From Thermoproteota archaeon (GTDB lineage Archaea > Korarchaeota > JAOZGF01 > JAOZFZ01): DNA of 64,000 bases. Position numbers and translations under genes: made by a program. The notes beneath the pieces are model-generated. The model searched no databases. It saw only the letters and a list, made by a program, of their open reading frames with translations, and was not told the origin of the DNA. The stretch lies in contig JAOZFT010000004.1 of assembly GCA_027492035.1 (NCBI GenBank), positions 535,249 through 599,248 of the forward strand, written 5' to 3'. This document shows positions 8,365-16,906 of this stretch, one piece after another. The stretch's first letter is position 1; the number at the start of each line of letters is the position of its first letter.

Positions 8365-10635
8365 TTAATTAATGATTGTCCTTAAGAATTTAGATGTTTG
8401 CTGTGGAATTAACGGATTCGGAATTTCAAGTATGAACCCTTTCACTTCCTTATATTTTCCGGAGGACAATATAAAACTCATTAGTTCTTGACTTAAAGTT
8501 TCTGGTGATTCAATTCTTGATTTTGAAAGGTCTATCTGTACATAGAAAGGTTTCTTTAATGGTTTTAAAAGTTTTAGGTCCTTTTCAATCAAGCCATAAA
8601 TAAACTCCACTTGTAAAGCAGTATGCCTAACTACGTAATCGCTGTTTTCAACTATTCTTTTCAAATTCCCAGAAGTTTTTCTTGTTTGTTGGAGGAGTGG
8701 GCCAATTATTCCTACACCGAATCTTAACCCCTTCCTTTTCACGATGTTTGAAGCTTCTTCAATGTTTATGGAGAAAATTTTAGGCCCCATCACTCTTAAA
8801 CTATTAATTTGCGGTTTCTTCGACAAAAAGGTTTCAATATCCCTTATTATTGTTTCGGTTTCTTCAACAAAGACAGTTACCTCTAGCTTTTCAATTTTTG
8901 TTTCTTTTCTTAACTGCATTAGGAAATCTAGGAATGTTTTTGATGTCGCAATTTGTTGGGAAACCCCTATAGACAAGTTTGGAGGGTTCAGGTACTTCAC
9001 GGTTTTAATCCATTCATTAAGAAGTTTATTATTCTCTATGTCTCCCTTCTTCAGTAAAATGTTTAATCCTTCAATTTCTCCCTTCATTTCTTCAATGGAA
9101 GGTTTAGTGATGTTTTGTGCAGCTTCAATAATTACGTATTTACCGTACACTGCTAAAACCTTGAATCTGAAATTAATAAAGGGTTTATAGCGTAAAAACT
9201 CATTTTTACCTAAAACAAAGACGCCACTTTTCTTTCCTTTCTTTAATGCTTGGAACATTTCTTCTGTCTGAACTTCCCTGTACATACCTGTATCTGTTCT
9301 TCTACCACTCATTAAGCAAATATAGTCACCAACGGGTCCTGTCCTTACGTGGATTATTTCATTCTCTGAAGTGTTTTCCTTGATCCACGCAATAACTTTT
9401 TGGAGATCTTGGTCATGGAATAACCCAATCATGAGTATTCCTTCACTAGAGAAAAGGGATCCCTCTTTTAAACCTCTAAACTCTGAAGCTAAGGGTGTTT
9501 GAAGTAAATTGAACAATGAAGTTTTTTTAGGTCCAAGGAATTGTCCTTTATTTCTCCTGCCACCTGCAAAACCAATTTTTAAATTGAAGAACAAACTAAA
9601 CATAAAAACTGCAAGAATTACCCCTGAAAACAAAACTCTTTTTTTGCCTTCGCTTAACCTCACCATTTTGCTAATTAAAATTTTAAGGAAAAAAACAAGT
9701 CCAACAGCGGCAACTAAAGAATTTATTATTGGGGAATGAAGAAAATACCTTGCACCATAAGTGAACAAGATTGAAAAGAAACCTAAAAAGGCAGCTAAAA
9801 ACAGTTTATCCTTAACTCTTCTCTTCCTTAAGAGAAAAAAGAACCCAGCGATGCTGAAAACCAGAATTAAAAGATTCATACTCAAGAACCCTATTAAAGG
9901 AATTCTTGAACGAACCAAATGGGCAGATAACGAATCCAAGTTTGTTAGTATGTGGTAAATCCAGGGAGAAAAAAGGAGGAAGGATAAACCTGTAACTTTC
10001 CCGAAAAACCCTAAATAAGACTTATTTCTCCTGTATATTAGTAGGCAAAAGATAAAAAGGCCTAAAATAATTACGTAAGGTAAACCTAAGTGTGAATAAA
10101 GAAAAACAGTTAATAAAATAGTTGAAAAAAGGAAATTTTTCTTGTAAAAAGAGTAAAGAAAAAGGGGAAGGAGTGCAATTATCAAAGCAGTGGGTGCAAC
10201 AGAGCATTGCCACATCCAAAACTCTGGACAAGCAGAAAGTAAGCTAAGTGTTAAAGCTGAAACATGTTCGTTGTAAATTAGCCTCGTAACCAGCCAAGCA
10301 CTAAACAATGTTAAAGGGTATTGAATAATTCCTATAACTCTTCCCACATCTAAAAAATTTAAGTTAAAAGCATCGTGTAAAAACCAAATCAAAACATGTT
10401 CAAGGGGAGGGTAGAGATTAGGTCTCCCTATAGGGGCGAATTCGTAATAATCCCATAAACAAACAGTGTGGAAGTCGGAAAACATTTTTCCCATTAATAA
10501 ATGATAAGGTGAATCAATACCTATGGGGAAGCTTTCCCAATTTAAAAGAAGTAAAACTCCATGTAAGGAAATTATGAGCATGGACAAGAAATCAAAAAGA
10601 GTTGCTTTCTCCCAAAAAGCTTCTTTTATTCCCAT
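8365..10635 (-). CDS. GT-C-like polytopic membrane protein with a large C-terminal domain
   Basis: This 756-residue protein has roughly ten membrane helices in residues 15-360 and a soluble C-terminal half. The first extracytoplasmic loop contains GIDSPYHLLMGKMF with an acidic residue just after helix 1. This layout recalls GT-C glycosyltransferases (oligosaccharyltransferase, ArnT) and related PTPS-like membrane proteins, which use dolichol-phosphate sugars. The segment around 410-520 resembles the extracytoplasmic domain of such enzymes (IKENTSENEIIHVRTGP). Residues about 560-756 alternate strands and helices like a TIM-barrel (FYVQIDLSKSR, KGFILEIPNP) and are not explained by the GT-C call. 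The start is an ATG at 10635. The gene appears to stand alone with its own promoter. Confidence 0.7.
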   Translation of the reverse strand: MGIKEAFWEKATLFDFLSMLIISLHGVLLLLNWESFPIGIDSPYHLLMGKMFSDFHTVCLWDYYEFAPIGRPNLYPPLEHVLIWFLHDAFNLNFLDVGRVIGIIQYPLTLFSAWLVTRLIYNEHVSALTLSLLSACPEFWMWQCSVAPTALIIALLPLFLYSFYKKNFLFSTILLTVFLYSHLGLPYVIILGLFIFCLLIYRRNKSYLGFFGKVTGLSFLLFSPWIYHILTNLDSLSAHLVRSRIPLIGFLSMNLLILVFSIAGFFFLLRKRRVKDKLFLAAFLGFFSILFTYGARYFLHSPIINSLVAAVGLVFFLKILISKMVRLSEGKKRVLFSGVILAVFMFSLFFNLKIGFAGGRRNKGQFLGPKKTSLFNLLQTPLASEFRGLKEGSLFSSEGILMIGLFHDQDLQKVIAWIKENTSENEIIHVRTGPVGDYICLMSGRRTDTGMYREVQTEEMFQALKKGKKSGVFVLGKNEFLRYKPFINFRFKVLAVYGKYVIIEAAQNITKPSIEEMKGEIEGLNILLKKGDIENNKLLNEWIKTVKYLNPPNLSIGVSQQIATSKTFLDFLMQLRKETKIEKLEVTVFVEETETIIRDIETFLSKKPQINSLRVMGPKIFSINIEEASNIVKRKGLRFGVGIIGPLLQQTRKTSGNLKRIVENSDYVVRHTALQVEFIYGLIEKDLKLLKPLKKPFYVQIDLSKSRIESPETLSQELMSFILSSGKYKEVKGFILEIPNPLIPQQTSKFLRTIIN

Positions 10636-10793
10636 TTGTTTCCTTTACCTCTCTTTCAAGCCCTTAACTCCACCTTAAACTATCTTTACTTCCTTTTCCT
10701 CCATCTTTAATGTATCGCTCATTTGGAAAAAGCAGAATTTTACTCATTTAAAATTTTTATTTCTACATAATCTAAAGAAAAACTGGGCTGTTA

Positions 10794-10841
10794 ATCAGGT
10801 ACTATCAGGTTTTCACGAGTCCTTTATATATCCTGACAGGA
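10794..10841 (-). promoter_or_regulatory. Candidate promoter and operator for the GT-C-like gene
   Basis: On the minus strand a TATATAAAGG element (10830-10821) is flanked upstream by the inverted repeat TCCTG-T-CAGGA (10841-10831). Downstream, where transcription would begin, two direct copies of ACCTGAT follow (10810-10804 and 10800-10794, 10-base period). All three repeats share the core CCTGA/TCAGG. This looks like a regulated archaeal promoter; the predicted leader to the 10635 start would be about 160 bases. Confidence 0.4.
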
Positions 10842-10888
10842 ATAACTCTAACAGTTTTGAGTAAATGGAGAAGAACGATGGGGAGAAA

Positions 10889-11863
10889 TTAAAGTTTCGG
10901 GAATCTGTAATTCAGCTTGATAACTTTTCCTGTCTTTGCTGATTCAAGCATTTTCTCTGCAATATAAAGGGCAATTAAGCCATCTTTTCCTGAAGCCTTA
11001 GGTTCCATCTTTTCCCTTATACACCTCAAAAAATGTTTAAGTTCCTCTTTCAAAGGTTCATTCCATTTCAGATTCGGATATATTTCCCTTCGTCCTTCAC
11101 TTGAATACTTTTCTATTTTTAACTGTTTCCAAGCGTCATCAAAATGTATTATTCCTTCCTCACCCGTTACTATTAATTCCCTAACTTTGCTGGGTGAAAG
11201 CCAGTTATTTTCCAAAAAACAAGAGATATTTCCATTTACTTTTAATAAGGCGGTGGAATAATCCTCATTCACATGTTTAACTCGGCCTGTATAAGCGAAT
11301 ACTTCAATGGGGTCCTTGTTTAAAAGAAACCTTATTAAGTCAATGTCGTGAATGGCTAAATCCTTCACAACCCCTATATCTGAAACCCTTGTAAACATCA
11401 TCCCTAACCTTTTAAATGACAAAACTAATGGTTTACCCACTACTCCTTGCTTAAGTAACTCTTTAACTTTAACAACGCCAGAGTTATATCTCATTATGTG
11501 GCCAACGGCTAAAGTAAGGTTTCTCTTCTTAGCCTCCTTAACTATCTCCAAAGCTTCCTTTATACTTGTTGCAAAAGGTTTTTCAATTAAAACATTCACA
11601 TTTCTTCTTAAAACTTTTAAAGCAAGTTCAGCATGGGTCTTTGTCGGTGTAACTACACTTATCGCTTCCACTTTTTCTTTTTTAATCATTTTATCGACAT
11701 CACGATAAGTTTCAACCCCATATTCTCTCTTAACCCTTTTTAATTTTTCGTTATCTAAATCCACGGCAGCCATTAAGTCAGCTTCTCTTAATTCACTATA
11801 AACCCTTAAATGGTTCATTCCCCAATTACCAACCCCAGCTACAGCAACTTTAATTTTATCCAT
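10889..11863 (-). CDS. Gfo/Idh/MocA-family NAD(P)-dependent oxidoreductase
   Basis: This is a 324-residue cytoplasmic dehydrogenase of the glucose-fructose oxidoreductase family, typically acting on sugars or nucleotide sugars. The N-terminal Rossmann fold begins VAVAGVGNWGMNHL with GxGxxG-type nucleotide binding at about residues 7-20. The family EKP motif is in VLIEKPFATS near 95, and the C-terminal alpha/beta substrate domain carries the DLAIHDIDL segment with its conserved His-Asp. The start is the ATG at 11863 with GGTG about five bases upstream; an in-frame GTG at 11878 is also possible. Relatives include dehydrogenases of UDP-sugar acid synthesis, so a role in surface glycan synthesis is plausible but unproven. 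Confidence 0.9.
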   Translation of the reverse strand: MDKIKVAVAGVGNWGMNHLRVYSELREADLMAAVDLDNEKLKRVKREYGVETYRDVDKMIKKEKVEAISVVTPTKTHAELALKVLRRNVNVLIEKPFATSIKEALEIVKEAKKRNLTLAVGHIMRYNSGVVKVKELLKQGVVGKPLVLSFKRLGMMFTRVSDIGVVKDLAIHDIDLIRFLLNKDPIEVFAYTGRVKHVNEDYSTALLKVNGNISCFLENNWLSPSKVRELIVTGEEGIIHFDDAWKQLKIEKYSSEGRREIYPNLKWNEPLKEELKHFLRCIREKMEPKASGKDGLIALYIAEKMLESAKTGKVIKLNYRFPKL

Positions 11864-12051
11864 TTCTTCACCCTGCACCTCTGGAAAAAGAGACTTGTGA
11901 AGGGAGATGTAATAACTTAACTCTCAACTTAAACCTAGTTCCTTTGAAGAAATTTTTCAAAAAGAAGCCTAATAAATATCTTTTTAAATTCTACACTTCG
12001 TGTCTCCTCAAAAAATAAACGTTTTTGAAAATATGGAGGAAAAGTGTTGAA

Positions 12052-12444
12052 ATGGAGCTGTTAGAAACCAATGCAGGGAGTAAATTTGTTAAAGGAAAAA
12101 GTATCTTAATATATGGCGCCTGCACCGAACTAGAACACCCAAAAATTCTTGAAGAAGCATCTAAAGGAAAGACGAAGCTTTCTCTTTGCTTAGAAAAGGA
12201 GCACATGAACATGGTTGTTTATAAACTAGCTACCATGCTTAATTTAACGAAACCCCCTAAAGATGTAACTGTACTAACTATTGACGGATCCCCTCATTGT
12301 GTACAGCTGCATTACGCAGTTGAGGAAGCTAAAAAATTAACGCATTCAACTATTCCAGTTAAGCATTTAGTCATAATCAATAAAAGAGTGGTTGAGGTCT
12401 CTCCTGAAAAAGTTAAATTGTCTAGGTACTTAAGTAAAATTTAA
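12052..12444 (+). CDS. Hypothetical protein, about 130 residues, with three cysteines
   Basis: I do not recognise this protein. It is small, soluble and mixed alpha/beta, with a segment KGKSILIYGACTELEHPKI near the N-terminus, a CLEKEHMN segment, TVLTIDGSPHCVQLHYAVEE in the centre and a KHLVIINKRVVEVSPEKV end. The three Cys residues, two beside His, could bind metal or a cluster, but no standard CxxC pair is present. The ATG at 12052 follows a strong GGAGGA eleven bases upstream; an upstream in-frame TTG at 12025 lies before that site and is rejected. It is a single gene, 55 bases ahead of the padR gene and in the same direction. Confidence 0.7.
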   Translation: MELLETNAGSKFVKGKSILIYGACTELEHPKILEEASKGKTKLSLCLEKEHMNMVVYKLATMLNLTKPPKDVTVLTIDGSPHCVQLHYAVEEAKKLTHSTIPVKHLVIINKRVVEVSPEKVKLSRYLSKI

Positions 12445-12463
12445 AAAAAGAAATAAATATAAC

Positions 12464-12475
12464 TAGATATATCTA
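12464..12475. promoter_or_regulatory. Palindrome TAGATATATCTA, candidate PadR operator
   Basis: A perfect 12-base palindrome lies 25 bases before the padR start and overlaps an AT-rich region that could serve as the TATA element. PadR regulators commonly repress their own operon through such dyads, so autoregulation is a reasonable inference. Confidence 0.4.
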
Positions 12476-12499
12476 ATTATCGAAAAAAGTGAATGAAAA

Positions 12500-13006
12500 A
12501 TGGTAAAGCAACCAATTAATTTTAAACCGGGAAATTTCTTGCCTAGGAAACCTATTCTGTTCAAGAAGGGATTCTTTAAAATCCTTCTGCTGTATTATTT
12601 GAATGAAAAACCAATGCATGGCTACGAAATTATCAACAAAATCCGTAAAGAGTTCCTAGGTTTCTATGCCCCGAGTCCAGGTGTGGTTTACCCAACCTTG
12701 TTTTATCTTGAAGATTTAGGTTATGTTTACCATGAAAAAGAGGACGGCAGAAAGATTTATCATTTGACAGAGAAAGGAAAGAAATTTCTATCAACTAAAG
12801 AAGCGCAAATAAAGTTTTTTCTTAAGAAAAAGGAAGAAATAAAAAAATTCGTCTGTAAAGGTTTTTTTAAAAAACTATTTGAAATATTCAAACTTTTAAC
12901 CCTTCATTACCAAGAAATAAGTGAAAGAAAAGCTTCTGAAATAGTGAAAGTTATTGAGGACTCTCATAGCAAAATCCAAGAAATAATTTTCAAAGGTGAA
13001 CAGTGA
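12500..13006 (+). CDS. PadR-family transcriptional regulator
   Basis: This 168-residue protein has a winged helix of the PadR type at residues about 22-95: GFFKILLLYYLNEKPMHGYEI, then YAPSPGVVYPTLFYLEDLGYV, and the wing GRKIYHLTEKGKKFL. A helical C-terminal dimerisation arm follows. PadR proteins often repress drug or stress exporters. Here the gene leads an operon with an ABC ATPase and an ABC-2 permease, starting four bases after its stop, which supports control of that exporter. A perfect palindrome just upstream is a candidate binding site. Confidence 0.92.
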   Translation: MVKQPINFKPGNFLPRKPILFKKGFFKILLLYYLNEKPMHGYEIINKIRKEFLGFYAPSPGVVYPTLFYLEDLGYVYHEKEDGRKIYHLTEKGKKFLSTKEAQIKFFLKKKEEIKKFVCKGFFKKLFEIFKLLTLHYQEISERKASEIVKVIEDSHSKIQEIIFKGEQ

Positions 13007-13010
13007 AAAA

Positions 13011-13997
13011 ATGAAGGAAATAGTTGTTACTGAAAATTTAACAAAAATTTACAATAAAAAGGTTTTAGCAGTTGACCATGTAAACCTTAGAATCTATAAG
13101 GGAGAAATTTTCGGTTTCTTAGGCCCTAATGGAGCAGGCAAAACCACAACAATTAAAATGTTAGTTACTCTGCTTCAACCCACAGAAGGAACTGCTTTCG
13201 TTAACGGGTTCAATATATTAACTGAGCCCCACGAAGTAAGGAAAAATATTGGCATAGTTTTCCAAGAGCCTGCCTTAGATTTACAATTAACAGGAAAAGA
13301 AAACCTTGACTTCCACGCTAGAATTTATGGTTTGAAAAGGGATGAACGTAAAAAAAGGATAAATGAAGTTCTGGAACTTGTTAATTTAAAAGATAAAGCT
13401 GATATTTTAGTTAAAAATTACTCTGGAGGCATGAAAAGAAGATTAGAAATAGCTAGGGGATTAATGCATTACCCAAATGTTTTATTTCTTGACGAACCAA
13501 CTCTAGGGCTTGATCCACAAAGTAGGAGAGCTATCTGGGACTATATCAAAGAAATAAATAAGCGCGAAAACGTCACAGTCTTCCTTACAACTCATTATAT
13601 GGATGAAGCCGAATACCTTTGTGACAGGGTAGCAATCATAGATCACGGAAAAATTTTGGTTTTAAACAGCCCGGCAGCTCTCAAGAATTCATTAGGAAAC
13701 GACTTAATAACCTTAAGCTGCAACTCGACCGAAAAACTTTACAATGCACTAAAAAGTGAACACTGGGTTAAGAATTTGAAAATTCATGGTGAAGAATTAT
13801 TCTTAGGGGTTAAGTCAGGTGAAAAAAGATTGGTGCAAATAATAAATTTAGCTTCTGAACTGAATGTGAAAGTAAACTTTGTGAACTTACGTAAGCCAAC
13901 CCTAGAAGATGTATTCCTCCATTACACAGGTAGAAAAATAAGGGATGAAAAAAGAGATTTCAGAAGAGAAATAACCATTCGCAGAATGAGGCGTTAA
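13011..13997 (+). CDS. ABC exporter ATP-binding protein (DrrA/ABC-2 type)
   Basis: This cytoplasmic ATPase of about 328 residues powers the ABC-2 permease encoded next. Motifs in order are Walker A GPNGAGKTT near 39-47, the Q-loop in VFQEP, the signature NYSGGMKRRL, Walker B VLFLDEPT followed by the D-loop, and the H-loop in LTTHYMDE. The C-terminal 90 residues resemble the DrrA-type extension with VNLRKPTLEDVFLHYTGR. An ATG at 13011, four bases after the padR stop, is preferred over an in-frame GTG at 12996. The substrate could be a drug, lipid or glycan; the PadR neighbour favours an efflux role. Confidence 0.93.
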   Translation: MKEIVVTENLTKIYNKKVLAVDHVNLRIYKGEIFGFLGPNGAGKTTTIKMLVTLLQPTEGTAFVNGFNILTEPHEVRKNIGIVFQEPALDLQLTGKENLDFHARIYGLKRDERKKRINEVLELVNLKDKADILVKNYSGGMKRRLEIARGLMHYPNVLFLDEPTLGLDPQSRRAIWDYIKEINKRENVTVFLTTHYMDEAEYLCDRVAIIDHGKILVLNSPAALKNSLGNDLITLSCNSTEKLYNALKSEHWVKNLKIHGEELFLGVKSGEKRLVQIINLASELNVKVNFVNLRKPTLEDVFLHYTGRKIRDEKRDFRREITIRRMRR

Positions 13998-14014
13998 AGG
14001 GTGAGGTGTCTGAA

Positions 14015-14779
14015 ATGAGGTTTCTTGAATTACAAGCTATCTACATAATGTGGCTTAGACAGTTAAAAGGTTTCGTTAGAGCAAGAAGCAGATTAATAGC
14101 GAACATCATACAACCCTTCTTCTTTTTAGCTTTTCTAGGAATAGGTTTCAGCACTGCAAAGTTTGCAACTATTCCCATTAACTACTCATATTTAGACTTC
14201 TTAGCTCCCGGAATGATAGTTATGTCAGTTCTCTTCTCCTCCATGTTTGCTGGGGTTTCAGTGCTTTGGGATAAACAATTCGGCTTTTTACAAGAGGTTT
14301 TAGTTGCGCCTGTAAGTAGGTTATCTATTGTGATTGGTAGGACATTAGGTGGCTCAACCACTGCTTTAATTCAAGGCTTTGTAGTGTTATTTGCCTCCTT
14401 GGTTTTAGGTGTCAAAATTTCTCTTTCAGGAGTTTTTCTAGCAGTTATTTTCTTGGTTCTTCTTTCATTCTTTGCTGTTGGTTTCGGTTTAGCTGTAGCT
14501 TCGAAAATGGAAGACATACATGGTTTCCAACTAATAATGAACCTAGTGATTTTTCCATTGTTCTTCCTTTCGTCAGCCTTCTTCCCAATTGAGGGGCTGC
14601 CTTCTCAATTTAAAATGCTTGTTTACTTAGATCCCTTAACTTATGGAGTGGATGGGGTCAGGGGGAGCCTTGTAGGAATGAATTATTTCTTCCTTCAACT
14701 GGATTTATTAGTTTGTTTAGTCCTTGCAGTAGCTGTACTCTTGGTTGGTGCATATTTTTTCAAGAAAAGCGAAGTTTAA
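14015..14779 (+). CDS. ABC-2 type exporter permease
   Basis: This 254-residue membrane protein has six predicted helices and belongs to the ABC-2 transporter family. After a short amphipathic N-terminus (IMWLRQLKGFVRARSRLIANIIQPFFF) come helices around 25-45, 55-80, 100-130, 135-160, 170-190 and 225-250. The DPLTYGVDGVRG segment near 211-222 is characteristic of DrrB/NodJ-like permeases. The ATG at 14015 follows GAGGTG by six bases; an in-frame GTG at 14006 sits inside that site. It forms the exporter with the preceding ATPase and ends the operon. Confidence 0.92.
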   Translation: MRFLELQAIYIMWLRQLKGFVRARSRLIANIIQPFFFLAFLGIGFSTAKFATIPINYSYLDFLAPGMIVMSVLFSSMFAGVSVLWDKQFGFLQEVLVAPVSRLSIVIGRTLGGSTTALIQGFVVLFASLVLGVKISLSGVFLAVIFLVLLSFFAVGFGLAVASKMEDIHGFQLIMNLVIFPLFFLSSAFFPIEGLPSQFKMLVYLDPLTYGVDGVRGSLVGMNYFFLQLDLLVCLVLAVAVLLVGAYFFKKSEV

Positions 14780-14823
14780 TTGTGGAAAATTGAATAAACT
14801 GTTTTTCTCCAAGCTTCATGTTT

Positions 14824-15885
14824 TCAAAGAACAACTGCTCCTGTTTTAGTTACCACTACGTCATCCTCAATTCTTATTCCAAAATTTTCCTCTAAATAAA
14901 TACCTGGTTCTATTGTGAAAGTCATGTTCTCCTTCAGAACAGTTTTTTCAGTCCCTTTATACTTCTTATAAGAAACAATAGGTTCCTCATGCACTTCTAA
15001 ACCTATTCCATGCCCTGTCCCGTGAATTAATTTGTAACCGTACTCTTCTATAACTTTCCTCGCTGCAGCGTCCACTTCAAAATTGGTAACTCCCGGTTTA
15101 ATTTTTTTAATTGCTTCCTTTCTTGCTTCTTTAACTATCCCCTGCACTTCCTCCTGTTTTAAAGATAATTCTCCATCAACCACTATTACGCGGGTGATGT
15201 CACCACAGTAATTCTCATACTTTGCTCCACAGTCTATGAGCAGTAACTCATTCCTTTTTATTCTCTTTTGTGAAGGGACCCCGTGAGGGTTGGCTGTTTT
15301 TTTACCTGAAACAGTTATTGTTGGGAACGATAAGTCATCAGCTCCCAACTTTTTCATGGCGTATCCTATTTTTGCAGCTACTTCTTTTTCACTTAAACCT
15401 GGCTTAACAATGGTAAAGACCTCGTTGATAGCTTTTTTGGTTATTTCAACAGCTTTCTTTAACTTCTTCAGTTCCTCACTGTCTTTTACCGCCCTTAAAT
15501 TATATATTTCTTTTGAAATGTCTGTAATTTCAACTTTGCCCTTCAGTTTTTGAAGTGTTTCATAGGTTAAGAATCTACCGTTAACTGCAAGTTTTCTAAC
15601 CTTAAACTCTCTTAAGATGCTGCTTAAGTCTTCAATAACGTTTTCAGTTTTCCTTACATCTGAAATGAATGTTTCTTCTTTTGCCCTATGGTAATCAAGT
15701 TCAGCTGTCAAAATTACTGGTTCTTTATGGACATGTATCAACAACGCTGCATGAGTTAAGTAATTTATGTTTGAAAAATAGAAAAGTGTAGGATCTAGAA
15801 TTGAAGCCCTGAAATTTGCTATTAAACAGGCATCTAACTTCTTTCTTTCCAAAATTAATTTAAGTTTACTTACTCTCTTTTTCAT
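14824..15885 (-). CDS. pepQ: M24-family Xaa-Pro dipeptidase
   Basis: This 353-residue metallopeptidase would cleave dipeptides with C-terminal proline in the cytoplasm. The N-terminal creatinase-like domain spans about 1-125 and the pita-bread catalytic domain follows. Five metal ligands are visible: Asp in LLIDCGAKYENYCGD, the second Asp eleven residues later, His in GTGHGIGLEVHEEP, Glu in FTIEPGIY, and Glu in GIRIEDDVV. The length fits archaeal prolidases. It has an ATG start, is a single gene, and converges with the ABC exporter operon. Confidence 0.93.
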   Translation of the reverse strand: MKKRVSKLKLILERKKLDACLIANFRASILDPTLFYFSNINYLTHAALLIHVHKEPVILTAELDYHRAKEETFISDVRKTENVIEDLSSILREFKVRKLAVNGRFLTYETLQKLKGKVEITDISKEIYNLRAVKDSEELKKLKKAVEITKKAINEVFTIVKPGLSEKEVAAKIGYAMKKLGADDLSFPTITVSGKKTANPHGVPSQKRIKRNELLLIDCGAKYENYCGDITRVIVVDGELSLKQEEVQGIVKEARKEAIKKIKPGVTNFEVDAAARKVIEEYGYKLIHGTGHGIGLEVHEEPIVSYKKYKGTEKTVLKENMTFTIEPGIYLEENFGIRIEDDVVVTKTGAVVL

Positions 15886-16013
15886 GGTTAAACATCTTTT
15901 TCTAAAAACCTTTTTAAGGGTGTAAAGTTGGTTATGTCTTAAAACCTTGTGCGAAAACTTGTAGAAATGTTTTTTTATGAATTACTTAAGTTATTTGTCC
16001 CTGCTCCAAGTTG

Positions 16014-16892
16014 TTATTGCGTTAACGTTCTCTTCATTAACTCAGCTATTTGGGATGGTATTTCAGCTACTGGGACTCCTGCTTCTTTCAAAGCTTCAAG
16101 TTTACTTTCTGCACTTCCCTTACCCATAGCAACTATTGCTCCAGCGTGACCCATCCTTTTACCCGGTGGTGCAGTTCTCCCTGCTATGTAAGCAACAACA
16201 GGTTTCGTCACTCCCTTTTTTGTTATATACTCAGCAAGTTTCTCCTCCATGTCTCCCCCTATCTCTCCAATAATTACCACTCCTTTTGTTTCAGGGTCTT
16301 TTTCAAACATTTTAATTACTTCAATGAAATCTAGCCCTATTATTGGGTCACCTCCTATTCCTACACATGTTGACTGGCCTAGTTTTGCTTTTGTTATTGC
16401 GTCAGCTATTTCATAAGTTAAAGTGCCGCTTCTGGAAACAATCCCAACTCCTCCTTTTGTGAAAAGCTTAGCTGGTAAAATTCCAACTTTTGTTTTTCCT
16501 GGACTTATTGCACCTGGACAGTTTGGGCCTATAATTTTTATTCCTTTCATTCTGGCATAATTTACAAACTCAAGTGAATCAGAAACCGGTATGTGTTCCG
16601 TTATCACGACTATTGGGTTCAGTTTTGCTTCTATTGCTTCGAAAACAGCATCTGCAGCGAATTTAGCTGGGACAAAAACAATTGATGAATTTATTTCAGG
16701 ATGTTCCTCAACAGCTTCTTCAACAAAGTTGTAAACAGGCACTCCATACACTTTCTCTCCCCCCTTCCCGGGTGTAACCCCTGCAACTACTTTTGTTCCA
16801 TAATCAAGCATAACTTTAGTGTGAAATCTACCTTCACTTCCAGTTATTCCCTGCACAAGAACCCTTGTTGATTCATCAACTAATATAGCCAA
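16014..16892 (-). CDS. sucD: Succinyl-CoA ligase (ADP-forming) alpha subunit
   Basis: The alpha subunit binds CoA and carries the phosphohistidine in the reversible conversion of succinyl-CoA, ADP and phosphate to succinate, CoA and ATP. The 292-residue protein starts [21 protein letters not shown] (CoA-binding Rossmann fold). It has the GPNCPG segment, [14 protein letters not shown], and the catalytic His249 in GKRMGHAGA. It lies 14 bases after sucC. The pair could work in a partial TCA cycle or in substrate-level phosphorylation; related acyl-CoA ligases are possible, but the two-gene layout and lengths favour succinate. Confidence 0.95.
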   Translation of the reverse strand: MAILVDESTRVLVQGITGSEGRFHTKVMLDYGTKVVAGVTPGKGGEKVYGVPVYNFVEEAVEEHPEINSSIVFVPAKFAADAVFEAIEAKLNPIVVITEHIPVSDSLEFVNYARMKGIKIIGPNCPGAISPGKTKVGILPAKLFTKGGVGIVSRSGTLTYEIADAITKAKLGQSTCVGIGGDPIIGLDFIEVIKMFEKDPETKGVVIIGEIGGDMEEKLAEYITKKGVTKPVVAYIAGRTAPPGKRMGHAGAIVAMGKGSAESKLEALKEAGVPVAEIPSQIAELMKRTLTQ

Positions 16893-16906
16893 TTCTTTTC
16901 ACCTTC

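Noticed and set aside
11352..11708. 118-codon plus-strand frame opposite the Gfo/Idh dehydrogenase
   Set aside because: Reverse-strand shadow; the minus strand has clear Rossmann-fold motifs.
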